Below are positions 7,200 through 13,084 of a stretch of 13,084 bases of DNA, one piece after another. The DNA comes from Thermoleophilia bacterium. GTDB lineage: Bacteria > Actinomycetota > Thermoleophilia > Gaiellales > F1-60-MAGs149. The notes under the pieces were generated by a model. That model did no database searches, was not told the origin of the DNA, and saw nothing but the letters and a program-made list of their open reading frames with translations. Position numbers and translations under genes: made by a program. Location: positions 1 through 13,084 of the forward strand of contig JAEMTW010000029.1 of NCBI GenBank assembly GCA_016462095.1. Reading direction: 5' to 3'. The stretch's first letter is position 1. Every line of letters begins with the position of its first letter.

Positions 7200-7639
7200 T
7201 GCTCGGTGATGTCCCAGTCGTTCTGGACTTCAGCCGTCGTCGAGGCGGAAATAAAGCAGTCACGCTCGGCCTTGCCGATCAACTCGGTGGCCTTGCCTGC
7301 TTGGCCGGCGGCGACAACGACGCGGGGGCGCTGGTGCACGTGCACGAAGGCGTAGCGGCCATCTTCGACGCGGCGCATCACGGTGCCACCGATCTCCGAC
7401 GAGTACTCGAGCACCTCAAGCCCCTTGTGCTCAGCGTGGGCGAGGAACGAGATCATCGTGCACGAAGCGAGGCTGCCAAGAAACAGGTGCTCCGGGCTCC
7501 ACCGATCCTCGTCGCCCATCGGAAAATCGGAAGGTGGACCCGACAGGATCGTGGGGCGACCCGCGGCGGACAACGAGGAGGCGCGGCGACCATCCCACGT
7601 CACACCAACGTCGTATTGGAAGCTTTTCTGATTCGGCAC
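7196..7639 (-). CDS. OsmC/Ohr-family thiol peroxidase
   Basis: A 147-residue protein from GTG (7639-7637). The frame is open further upstream, but those extra residues are Arg-rich, unlike OsmC, and would read through the promoter. The two cysteines of the family are in place: C60 in SPEHLFLGSLASCTM (48-62) and C128 in ERDCFISAST (125-134). These form the redox pair that reduces organic hydroperoxides, usually recycled by lipoyl or thiol systems. Whether it belongs to the OsmC, Ohr or YhfA-like subgroup is not resolvable by eye. A -10 TACTAT lies exactly six bases before the GTG, so translation is probably leaderless, and a 22-bp near-palindrome covers the -35 region. First gene of an operon with the ureohydrolase and the DUF815 ATPase. 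Confidence 0.88.
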   Translation of the reverse strand: MPNQKSFQYDVGVTWDGRRASSLSAAGRPTILSGPPSDFPMGDEDRWSPEHLFLGSLASCTMISFLAHAEHKGLEVLEYSSEIGGTVMRRVEDGRYAFVHVHQRPRVVVAAGQAGKATELIGKAERDCFISASTTAEVQNDWDITEQ

Positions 7640-7651
7640 ACCCGCATAGTA
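7640..7651 (-). promoter_or_regulatory. Putative leaderless -10 element of the OsmC operon
   Basis: On the minus strand TACTAT (7651-7646) is followed by six bases and then the GTG start at 7639. A -35 candidate TTGGCG (7676-7671) lies 19 bases upstream, inside the palindrome at 7656-7677. The hexamer is the best -10 match of the leaderless candidates in this window. Confidence 0.5.
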
Positions 7652-7655
7652 ACGA

Positions 7656-7677
7656 CTTGGCGGGGATCGCCGCCAAG
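7656..7677. promoter_or_regulatory. 22-bp near-perfect palindrome in the OsmC promoter region
   Basis: CTTGGCGG (7656-7663 read on the plus strand as CTTGGCGG) and CCGCCAAG (7670-7677) are exact 8-bp complements around a 6-base centre GGATCG whose inner GATC is itself palindromic; only one base pair of the 22 is mismatched. It overlaps the -35 candidate of the OsmC promoter and lies about 40 bases upstream of the -35 candidate of the divergent gene. Probable operator for an unidentified dimeric regulator; no regulator gene adjoins it. Confidence 0.55.
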
Positions 7678-7716
7678 GATTGGCGACCATGCCATGCTTT
7701 CCGCACGCGGGGAACC

Positions 7717-7746
7717 TTCGCCGCACGGAACGGACTCCAATAGGAT
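7717..7746 (+). promoter_or_regulatory. Putative promoter of the acidic-protein gene pair
   Basis: TTCGCC (7717-7722), an 18-base spacer and TAGGAT (7741-7746) give a plausible sigma-70 promoter, with a start near 7753 and a leader of about 30 bases that contains the GAGGAG ribosome binding site. The -35 is weak; the -10 has the TANNNT pattern seen elsewhere in this window. Confidence 0.35.
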
Positions 7747-7781
7747 CCCGCTCGAATCGCTTTCTCCTGAGGAGACTGATC

Positions 7782-8270
7782 GTGGACGACGACAACGCAA
7801 CTGCACCAGAGACCGACGCCGAGACACCCGCTGCCGCCGAGGTAGAGGTCGAAGCCGTCGCCGAAGTCGACGCCGCTCCAGCCGCTGAGGCCGAAGTCGC
7901 AGCCGAGGCCGAGGTTGAGGTCGTTGCTGAGGCCGCCGCCGAGGTTGAGGCTGACGCCGCACCGGTTGCCGCTGCTCCCGTCGTCGAAGAGATCGCCGAA
8001 GAGGATTTTGCAGGCGAGGCCGCTGAGGTCTACGAAGCAGAGCCCGTCGCCGTTGCTGTCGCAGAAGGCCCGAGCGTCGCTCGCGTCTACATCTGCAAGC
8101 ACGGTCATCGCACCGTTTCGCTCTGGTCGATCCCCCAGACGTGCCTTCGTCGCGTCAAGGGTCATGTCTGCGGCGAGGCCATCGTGCCACTGGCAGACGC
8201 TCCGGCAGACGCCAAGGAGAAGATGCTCAACCCGCTGAAGGCCTCCAAGAAAGCCGCCAAGAAGTCCTAA
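7782..8270 (+). CDS. Uncharacterised acidic Ala/Glu/Val-rich protein with C-terminal Cys/His cluster and lysine-rich tail
   Basis: A 162-residue protein from GTG at 7782, set by GAGGAG (7769-7774) seven bases upstream; an in-frame ATG at 7680 would read through promoter DNA into Arg-rich sequence. I do not recognise the family. Residues 1-97 are low-complexity and strongly acidic, built of A, E, V, D and P, with short AEVEV/AEVEA repeats and a 13-base direct DNA repeat (7908-7920 and 7938-7950). Residues 98-140 form an apparently folded segment with C105, H107, H109, C121, H128 and C130 (YICKHGHR, then TCLRRVKGHVCG), a spacing that could bind zinc. The tail KASKKAAKKS is basic, resembling histone H1-like tails. 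The stop overlaps the ATG of the next gene (TAATG). Nucleic-acid binding is a guess from the tail and Cys/His cluster. Confidence 0.75.
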   Translation: MDDDNATAPETDAETPAAAEVEVEAVAEVDAAPAAEAEVAAEAEVEVVAEAAAEVEADAAPVAAAPVVEEIAEEDFAGEAAEVYEAEPVAVAVAEGPSVARVYICKHGHRTVSLWSIPQTCLRRVKGHVCGEAIVPLADAPADAKEKMLNPLKASKKAAKKS

Positions 8271-8536
8271 TGGGTTCGCAAGAGTCGACCAACGCCCGTT
8301 CGTTCAACTGGACGGAGCCGCTATCCGATGACGAGGCCTCGCGTATCGTCTTCTCGCAGCCCGGCGAGATGATTGACGATGGCGATTGGTATCTCGACGC
8401 GACCAGCCCGAATCGCGGTCCCGTGCTCGCGCTCGAAGGCGAGTTCGTGCCGATGCAGGGCGTCTACGTTCGCCGCTCGAAGAATGGCGAAGAGCTCTGG
8501 GCACGACTGACGCTCGCCGCCTCCGGCAAGCTCTAA
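8270..8536 (+). CDS. Small uncharacterised protein, 88 residues
   Basis: Starts at the ATG in the TAATG overlap with the preceding stop, so it is almost certainly translated by coupling. The sequence contains no signal peptide or membrane segment and no cysteine. The N-terminal third (NARSFNWTEPLSDDEASRI) is polar; the rest (GDWYLDATSPNRGPVLALEG, then GVYVRRSKNGEELWARLTL) alternates in a way that suggests a small beta-sheet fold. No family is recognised. Tight pairing with the acidic Cys/His protein implies a shared role. No terminator hairpin was found after it; the 106 bases to the next gene hold a possible -10, TAGGCT (8602-8607). Confidence 0.7.
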   Translation: MGSQESTNARSFNWTEPLSDDEASRIVFSQPGEMIDDGDWYLDATSPNRGPVLALEGEFVPMQGVYVRRSKNGEELWARLTLAASGKL

Positions 8537-8642
8537 GTCGCCTTTGCGCTGAGTGGTTCGGCGTAGCATCTCGACCTCATCTGCACCTCGTTGTCGTGCG
8601 ATAGGCTGATTGCTGTTGCAAAACGGACGGAGTTTCCCCACC

Positions 8643-9404
8643 ATGAGCACCGAAATCACCTCCACACCTAGCGCCGTCGCGACAGATGCTGTCGTTGTCG
8701 CCACGGACGTCTCGAAGATCTATGGCGAGGGCGATTCCGAGGTGCGGGCACTCGACGGTGTCTCCGTCTCCTTCCCCAAGGGCCAGCTGGCCGCCGTGAT
8801 GGGGCCATCCGGCTCGGGCAAGTCCACGCTGATGCACATCCTCGCGGGGCTCGACCAGCCAACCTCGGGCAGCGTGCTCGTCGATGGCACCGAGCTCGCC
8901 GGCCTCAACGATCAGAAGTTGACGCTGCTGCGCCGCGACAAGATCGGCTTCGTCTTCCAGTTCTTCAACCTGCTGCCGATGCTGACCGCCAAGGAAAACA
9001 TCGAGCTGCCGATGAAGATCGCTGGCACAGCGCCGGATCCTGAGTGGGAGGCCACGCTCGTCGAGGCAACGGGTCTTGGTACCCGCCTGACGCACAAGCC
9101 CGCCGAGCTCTCGGGCGGCCAGCAGCAGCGCGTCGCGGTTGCGCGTGCGCTGCTCTCGAAGCCCGCCGTCATCTTTGGCGACGAGCCAACCGGCAACCTC
9201 GATTCCAAGACCAGCAGCGAAGTGCTCGCCCTCTTGCGGCGTGCTGTCGACGAGTTCGGCCAGACCGTCATCATGGTCACCCACGATGCGAGCGCGGCGG
9301 CAATCGCTGACCGCACGCTCTTCCTTCGCGACGGCAAGATCGTGCGCGACGCGGGCCATCTGTCGGCCGGCGAGATTCTCGACACGATCAAGACGCTGGA
9401 GTAG
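8643..9404 (+). CDS. ABC transporter ATP-binding protein (MacB/LolD type)
   Basis: A 253-residue nucleotide-binding subunit from ATG at 8643; GGAG (8629-8632) lies ten bases upstream, and an in-frame TTG at 8610 would only add residues ahead of it. Walker A GPSGSGKS (54-61), Q-loop Q106 in FVFQFFNLLPMLTAKENI, signature LSGGQQQR (156-163), Walker B VIFGDEP (176-182), D-loop GNLDS and the switch H214 in MVTHD are all intact. The FNLLP..TAKENIELP and DEPTGNLDS motifs place it in the MacB/LolD/FtsE subgroup, which drives mechanotransmission or lipoprotein/peptide export rather than uptake. It pairs with the permease starting two bases after its stop. The residues before 18 are a Ser/Thr-rich extension. 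Confidence 0.93.
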   Translation: MSTEITSTPSAVATDAVVVATDVSKIYGEGDSEVRALDGVSVSFPKGQLAAVMGPSGSGKSTLMHILAGLDQPTSGSVLVDGTELAGLNDQKLTLLRRDKIGFVFQFFNLLPMLTAKENIELPMKIAGTAPDPEWEATLVEATGLGTRLTHKPAELSGGQQQRVAVARALLSKPAVIFGDEPTGNLDSKTSSEVLALLRRAVDEFGQTVIMVTHDASAAAIADRTLFLRDGKIVRDAGHLSAGEILDTIKTLE

Positions 9405-9406
9405 TC

Positions 9407-11962
9407 GTGATCGGTCTCGTCCTGCGAGGACTCAGCACGCGCAAGTTGCGGTCGGCTCTGACGGCGATCGCGATTTTGCTCGGCGTCACGATGATCTCCG
9501 GCACGCTCGTATTGACAGACCAGATCGATCGCGCCTTCGTTCAGATCTTCCAGCAAGGTAACTCGAAGATCGACGTGGTCGTCAAGCAGAAGCCGCCGTT
9601 CAAGGACCCCCAGACCGAGGTCTTCCTTAACGCCGAGCTCGTCACAGCCGTGCGGGCTGCCGACGGTGTGCAACTTGCCGAGCCGTTTATTCAGGTCCAG
9701 GGCTATGTGATCGTTGACGGCGAGCCGATGGATCAGACAGGTGGTGCGCCGAGTTTCGTGTTCTCGAGCGTGTCCGAAGAACTCAACCCGTATTCGCCGA
9801 TCGAGGGGCGACTGCCGACGGCCAGCGGAGAGATCGCGATCGCCAAGGAGATCGCCACCAAGTCCAAGGCGAAGGTGGGCCAGGCCGTCACGCTCGCCAC
9901 GCAGGACGGCATCAAGCCCGTCAAGATCGTGGGCATCGTGCAGTACGGCGATGGGACGACGTCGCTCGGTGGCTCCACGACCGTGCTGGCGCCGCTGATT
10001 GACGTCCAAAACTGGTGGTCGCTGCAAGGCAAGGCGAGCTACATCTACGCCAAAGCCAAGGATGGCGTCTCTGACGATCAGTTGAAGGCCAACGTGCGCG
10101 CCGCGCTGCCGCAGACGGACGTCATCGTCCAGACCGGCAAGGAGGACGCTGACGAGCAGGCCAGCGTGCTTAACGACCTGATCGGCAAGATCATTCGCTA
10201 CGCCTTGCTCGCCTTTGCGGGCGTCGCTGTGCTGGTCGGCGCGTTCATCATCTACAACACCTTCTCAATTACGGTCGCCCAGCGCACGCGCGAATTCGCG
10301 ATGCTGCGCACGATTGGCGCCTCGCGCCGGCAGATTCTCGGCACCGTGGTCGGCGAGGCGTTCATCATCGGTTCCGTCGCCTCGATCATCGGCATCGGGC
10401 TCGGACTGGTCTTTGCCTGGGGCCTCAACAAGCTGTTTGGAGCGATTGGGTTTGGCCTGCCGGCCACGGGGCTGATCCTGTCGTGGCAGACGGTTGTTGT
10501 CGCGCTCGCCGTTGGGGTGGGCATCACGGTGCTGGCCTCGATCTTCCCCGCGCTGCGCGCGACCAAGATTGCGCCGATTGCGGCGCTCCGCGAAGGAGTC
10601 ACGCTGCCGGTTGGGCGTTTCCAGAAGCTGACACCAGCGCTCGCGATCATCATCGCCGTGCTCGGTGCGGCCGGCATGGTCTTCGGTCTGGTCAGCGAAG
10701 CCGATACGACCAGCCGACTCCTCACCCTCGCGGGTGGCGCGATCCTGATCTTCGTCGCCGTTGCGATGCTGGCGCGCTTCATCGTCCGCCCGGTCGTAGG
10801 CGTGCTCTCAGTCCCAATCACGAAGGTCGCTGGCGGCGTCGGCAAGCTCGCCTCCGAGAACGCGGCGCGCAACCCCGCCCGCACGGCCGTCACGGCTGCA
10901 GCCTTGATGATCGGCATCGGCCTCGTCGTGTTCGTGACGATCTTCGTCGGCGGTCTTCGAGAATCGTTTACTGGCGCGATTGATAACTCGTTGAAGAGCG
11001 ACGTCACCGTCACTGCTCGCGGCTTTGGCGGCTCGCTACCGGCGGGTGTGCTCGACGCCGTCAAGGCCGTGCCTGGCGTCGAGACAGCCTCGCCGGTTGG
11101 CGGCACCGCCGCGCAGGTCGACGGGCAGACTTTCGCCCTGATTGGCGTCGATCTTGCGACGATCACGGACGTCTACGCCTTTGATTGGAACGACGGCTCG
11201 GACGAGGCTGTTCAGAGCCTGGGCACAGACAAAGCGCTCGTCGAGGACGCCATTGCGACCACGTTGAAGCTCGCGACGGGGGACAGCTTTACGGTCCAGG
11301 CAATCAGCGGAGAGAGCGCAACATTTACCGTCGCGGGCACGTACACCGATCCCACGATTCTGAATGGCTTCGTCGTCGACCAGGCTGCGCTCAAACCACT
11401 CTTGCAGTCGAACGCGACCGGTCTCAACACGGTGTTTGTTACGGAGACGCCGGACTCCAACCCCGACACGGTTCAGGCAGCCCTCGACGAGGCACTCAAG
11501 GGCTATCCCACAGCGCAGGTGCAGTCGAATGCGCAGCAGAAGGAGGAGGTCGCCTCGAGCGTCAACACGATCCTCGTCATCTTCTACGCCCTGCTCGCGC
11601 TCAGCGTCATGATCTCCCTCTTCGGCATCGTCAACACGCTCGTGCTCTCGATCTTCGAGCGCACCCGCGAGATCGGCATGCTCCGCTCGGTCGGTACGAC
11701 GCGTCGCCAGCTGCGCGCGATGATCCGCTGGGAGGCCGTCATCACCTCGATCATCGGTGGCGTCTTGGGCGTGCTGCTGGGGATCATGTTTGGCTGGGCC
11801 GTCTGCAAGGGGCTCGAGAGTGAGGGCCTCTCCTTCGTCTTCCCAACGGTGCAGATCGTGATCTTCCTCGTGCTCTCGATCGTGGCGGGCATCGTGGCGG
11901 CGATTCTGCCGGCGCGACGCGCTGCCAAGCTCGACGTGCTCGAGGCGCTGCAGTACGAGTAG
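9407..11962 (+). CDS. FtsX/MacB-type ABC transporter permease, duplicated, 851 residues
   Basis: Starts at GTG 9407, two bases after the ATPase stop. It is two fused MacB-like halves. Half one: TM at about 17-37, a MacB periplasmic-type domain (40-255), then three TM segments (about 263-290, 313-345, 360-382) including the FtsX motif TREFAMLRTIGASRRQI (294-310). Two further TM stretches (409-430 and 438-460) link to half two: TM at 493-516, an extracytoplasmic domain (520-715) and three TM segments (720-750, 775-800, 814-834) with TREIGMLRSVGTTRRQL (753-769). About ten membrane spans, usual for large actinobacterial permeases of this type. It needs the adjacent ATPase to function. The cargo is unknown; export or mechanical signalling across the membrane is the family theme. 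A hairpin follows its stop. Confidence 0.92.
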   Translation: MIGLVLRGLSTRKLRSALTAIAILLGVTMISGTLVLTDQIDRAFVQIFQQGNSKIDVVVKQKPPFKDPQTEVFLNAELVTAVRAADGVQLAEPFIQVQGYVIVDGEPMDQTGGAPSFVFSSVSEELNPYSPIEGRLPTASGEIAIAKEIATKSKAKVGQAVTLATQDGIKPVKIVGIVQYGDGTTSLGGSTTVLAPLIDVQNWWSLQGKASYIYAKAKDGVSDDQLKANVRAALPQTDVIVQTGKEDADEQASVLNDLIGKIIRYALLAFAGVAVLVGAFIIYNTFSITVAQRTREFAMLRTIGASRRQILGTVVGEAFIIGSVASIIGIGLGLVFAWGLNKLFGAIGFGLPATGLILSWQTVVVALAVGVGITVLASIFPALRATKIAPIAALREGVTLPVGRFQKLTPALAIIIAVLGAAGMVFGLVSEADTTSRLLTLAGGAILIFVAVAMLARFIVRPVVGVLSVPITKVAGGVGKLASENAARNPARTAVTAAALMIGIGLVVFVTIFVGGLRESFTGAIDNSLKSDVTVTARGFGGSLPAGVLDAVKAVPGVETASPVGGTAAQVDGQTFALIGVDLATITDVYAFDWNDGSDEAVQSLGTDKALVEDAIATTLKLATGDSFTVQAISGESATFTVAGTYTDPTILNGFVVDQAALKPLLQSNATGLNTVFVTETPDSNPDTVQAALDEALKGYPTAQVQSNAQQKEEVASSVNTILVIFYALLALSVMISLFGIVNTLVLSIFERTREIGMLRSVGTTRRQLRAMIRWEAVITSIIGGVLGVLLGIMFGWAVCKGLESEGLSFVFPTVQIVIFLVLSIVAGIVAAILPARRAAKLDVLEALQYE

Positions 11963-11968
11963 GTGGCG

Positions 11969-11989
11969 ATGCCCGATGATGTCGGGCAT
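11969..11989 (+). terminator. Hairpin downstream of the ABC transporter operon
   Basis: ATGCCCGA (11969-11976) and TCGGGCAT (11982-11989) form a perfect 8-bp stem with a 5-base loop, seven bases after the permease stop; past one mismatch the flanks GC/GC pair as well. Only a pyrimidine-rich stretch, not a T-run, follows, so it may be a weak intrinsic terminator or 3'-end stabiliser. Confidence 0.5.
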
Positions 11990-12046
11990 GGCGCGTCGAG
12001 TCTCTTCTCAGTGGTTCGGGCTCGGTTCGACGCGTAGCGGTGACCG

Positions 12047-12955
12047 ATGCTGATCGCTCTCCTCTGGGTCGGCTCGTTCGCGATCGGTCTGGCCTGGCAG
12101 TGGCGATCGCCACAGACGGCTGCGCCATGGAACAAGCGGATCTTCAACTTCTACTTCCATTTCTTCGCGCCGATCGTCGTGCTGTTTGCCTACAGCGTCG
12201 TGCCGGCCGACATGACGACGCTGCTGGCCCTGACTGCGGTCATCGTCGCGTCGTATATCGTGCTCGGACTTGGGTTGCTCTACGCACGCAGCGTGGCGCG
12301 CGATCGTGGCGAGCAGGGCGCGTTGGCGCTCGGGGCTGGGTTTACCAACACGGTCACGCTTGGCTACCCCGTCATCAACGCGGTCTTCGGCCCGGCGGGA
12401 CTCGCGCTCCAGGTGTTGTTCGCACAGTTCATGTATCTGATCCCAATCGTCTCGGTCTCCACGACGATCGCGGCGCACTACGGCAACGGCTCGCGTCCGC
12501 GCACGTGGCAGGGCATTGCGCGGCAGATCGTCAACGTGCCGCTCATCTTCGCCATCATCGCCGTCGCGATCCGCGTCGCGGGCTTCGACATCGTGCCGTA
12601 CGTGGAGCGCCCGACCGACTGGGTCGTCTTCCTGATGGGCCCGGTCGGCTTTCTCGAACTCGGCCTCGCCTTGCCCCTCGATCGCATCTCGCACGACATC
12701 CACGACCTCTGGCGTGGCGCGGGCCCGATCGTGCTGCGACTCGCGATCGCTCCGGCAATCCTGTTTGGCATTGACCTCGCAACCGGTATCGACATCCCCG
12801 CTGTCTACTACCTCTCGATCGCGATGCCCGCGGCCTTCCACACCCTGATCCTCGCGCGCGTCTACGGCCTGCCGGGCCAGATGATGCGCCTAATCGTCGT
12901 CATCTCCACGGTGATCATGATCTCAGCGATCGTGGTCGGTCTGACGTTCTTCTAA
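12047..12955 (+). CDS. AEC-family (auxin efflux carrier-like) membrane transporter
   Basis: A 302-residue, very hydrophobic protein with roughly nine to ten membrane segments, the usual AEC/PF03547 size. Family marks are GAGFTNTVTLGYPVINAVFG (97-116), the broken helix region near the substrate site, and the C-terminal MPAAFHTLILARVYG (260-274) followed by VISTVIMISAIVV. The internal two-fold arrangement of helices is consistent with this fold. Bacterial members export or import carboxylates such as malate or malonate; the substrate cannot be inferred. The ATG at 12047 has no clear Shine-Dalgarno. TAGCGG lies six bases upstream, a degraded version of the leaderless -10 seen at other genes here. 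The stop is directly followed by the tandem repeat. Confidence 0.82.
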   Translation: MLIALLWVGSFAIGLAWQWRSPQTAAPWNKRIFNFYFHFFAPIVVLFAYSVVPADMTTLLALTAVIVASYIVLGLGLLYARSVARDRGEQGALALGAGFTNTVTLGYPVINAVFGPAGLALQVLFAQFMYLIPIVSVSTTIAAHYGNGSRPRTWQGIARQIVNVPLIFAIIAVAIRVAGFDIVPYVERPTDWVVFLMGPVGFLELGLALPLDRISHDIHDLWRGAGPIVLRLAIAPAILFGIDLATGIDIPAVYYLSIAMPAAFHTLILARVYGLPGQMMRLIVVISTVIMISAIVVGLTFF

Positions 12956-12956
12956 G

Positions 12957-13011
12957 GGGGGACACCACATCCGCGCGGTTGTCATGTCCTCCCTGCAGTG
13001 GCGTGATGGGG
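12957..13011. repeat. Repeat copy 1 (55 bases, palindromic left part)
   Basis: The 55-base unit starts one base after the G that follows the AEC stop codon and is identical to 13030-13084. Its first 36 bases form an imperfect palindrome centred on CCGCGCGG: the GGACA/TGTCC arms (12960-12964 and 12985-12989) and the ACA/TGT inner arms pair around it. The right 19 bases are non-palindromic and include CTGCAG. Confidence 0.9.
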
Positions 13012-13029
13012 CATCGTTGCGTGTTGGTA
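13012..13029. other. 18-base segment between the two repeat copies
   Basis: CATCGTTGCGTGTTGGTA separates the copies. Its first four bases, CATC, pair with GATG at the end of copy 1 (GATG-GGG-CATC, 13005-13015), hinting that it belongs to the repeating unit rather than being a captured spacer. Only one example is visible. Confidence 0.5.
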
Positions 13030-13084
13030 GGGGGACACCACATCCGCGCGGTTGTCATGTCCTCCCTGCAGTGGCGTGATGGGG
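13030..13084. repeat. Repeat copy 2 (55 bases, identical to copy 1, ends at the window edge)
   Basis: Exact copy of 12957-13011 at a distance of 73 bases. The upstream base differs (A here, G at copy 1), fixing the left boundary. The right boundary coincides with the end of the window, so identity may continue beyond it. Confidence 0.9.

Noticed and set aside
7680..7781. Earlier ATG start for the acidic protein
   Set aside because: Lacks a ribosome binding site, reads through the proposed promoter, and gives Arg-rich sequence unlike the rest; GTG 7782 has GAGGAG at good spacing.
7640..7795. Upstream extension of the OsmC reading frame by 52 residues
   Set aside because: The extra residues are Arg-rich and non-homologous in appearance, and would cover the -10 box, the palindrome and the divergent promoter.
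8610..8642. TTG start for the ABC ATPase
   Set aside because: The added residues precede the GGAG that correctly serves ATG 8643, and the family N-terminus begins after it.
12957..13084. CRISPR array
   Set aside because: The repeat is 55 bases and the intervening segment 18, the reverse of usual proportions; only two copies are visible and no cas gene is present. The data fit an exact 73-base tandem period better.

Overview
This is a GC-rich bacterial segment, densely packed with about a dozen protein-coding genes. No RNA genes, no CRISPR array and no insertion sequence were seen, and no gap between genes exceeds 300 bases. Gene content (paired acyl-CoA dehydrogenases with a TetR regulator, an 851-residue FtsX/MacB-type permease with a separate ATPase) and several apparently leaderless genes behind TANNNT -10 boxes fit an Actinomycetota genome, possibly a Thermoleophilia-like lineage. 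The class is inference and of low certainty.

Layout, left to right. (1) A thioredoxin-plus-TPR protein on the minus strand runs off the left edge and is divergent from an MFS exporter; both appear to start leaderless. (2) After a 12-bp perfect hairpin at the MFS stop codon and an operator-like 18-bp palindrome comes a three-gene operon: two acyl-CoA dehydrogenases and a TetR regulator, probably an autoregulated acyl-CoA oxidation module. (3) Converging on it is a minus-strand operon, OsmC-type thiol peroxidase, ureohydrolase (agmatinase family) and DUF815-type AAA+ ATPase, each pair joined by a 4-base GTGA overlap. (4) Divergent from OsmC, across a 22-bp near-palindrome, are two small uncharacterised genes overlapping at TAATG: an acidic Ala/Glu/Val-rich protein with a Cys/His cluster and lysine-rich tail, and an 88-residue protein. 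(5) An ABC ATPase and large FtsX-type permease pair follow, ending at a hairpin. (6) An AEC-type permease is followed immediately by a palindrome-bearing tandem repeat that reaches the right edge.

The least explained elements are the 73-bp-period repeat at the right end and the acidic/Cys-His protein with its small partner. The rest are recognisable families; the local regulatory architecture (leaderless starts, three separate palindromes in promoter or 3' regions) is the other notable layer. Nothing here forms an obvious complete defence or mobile system.
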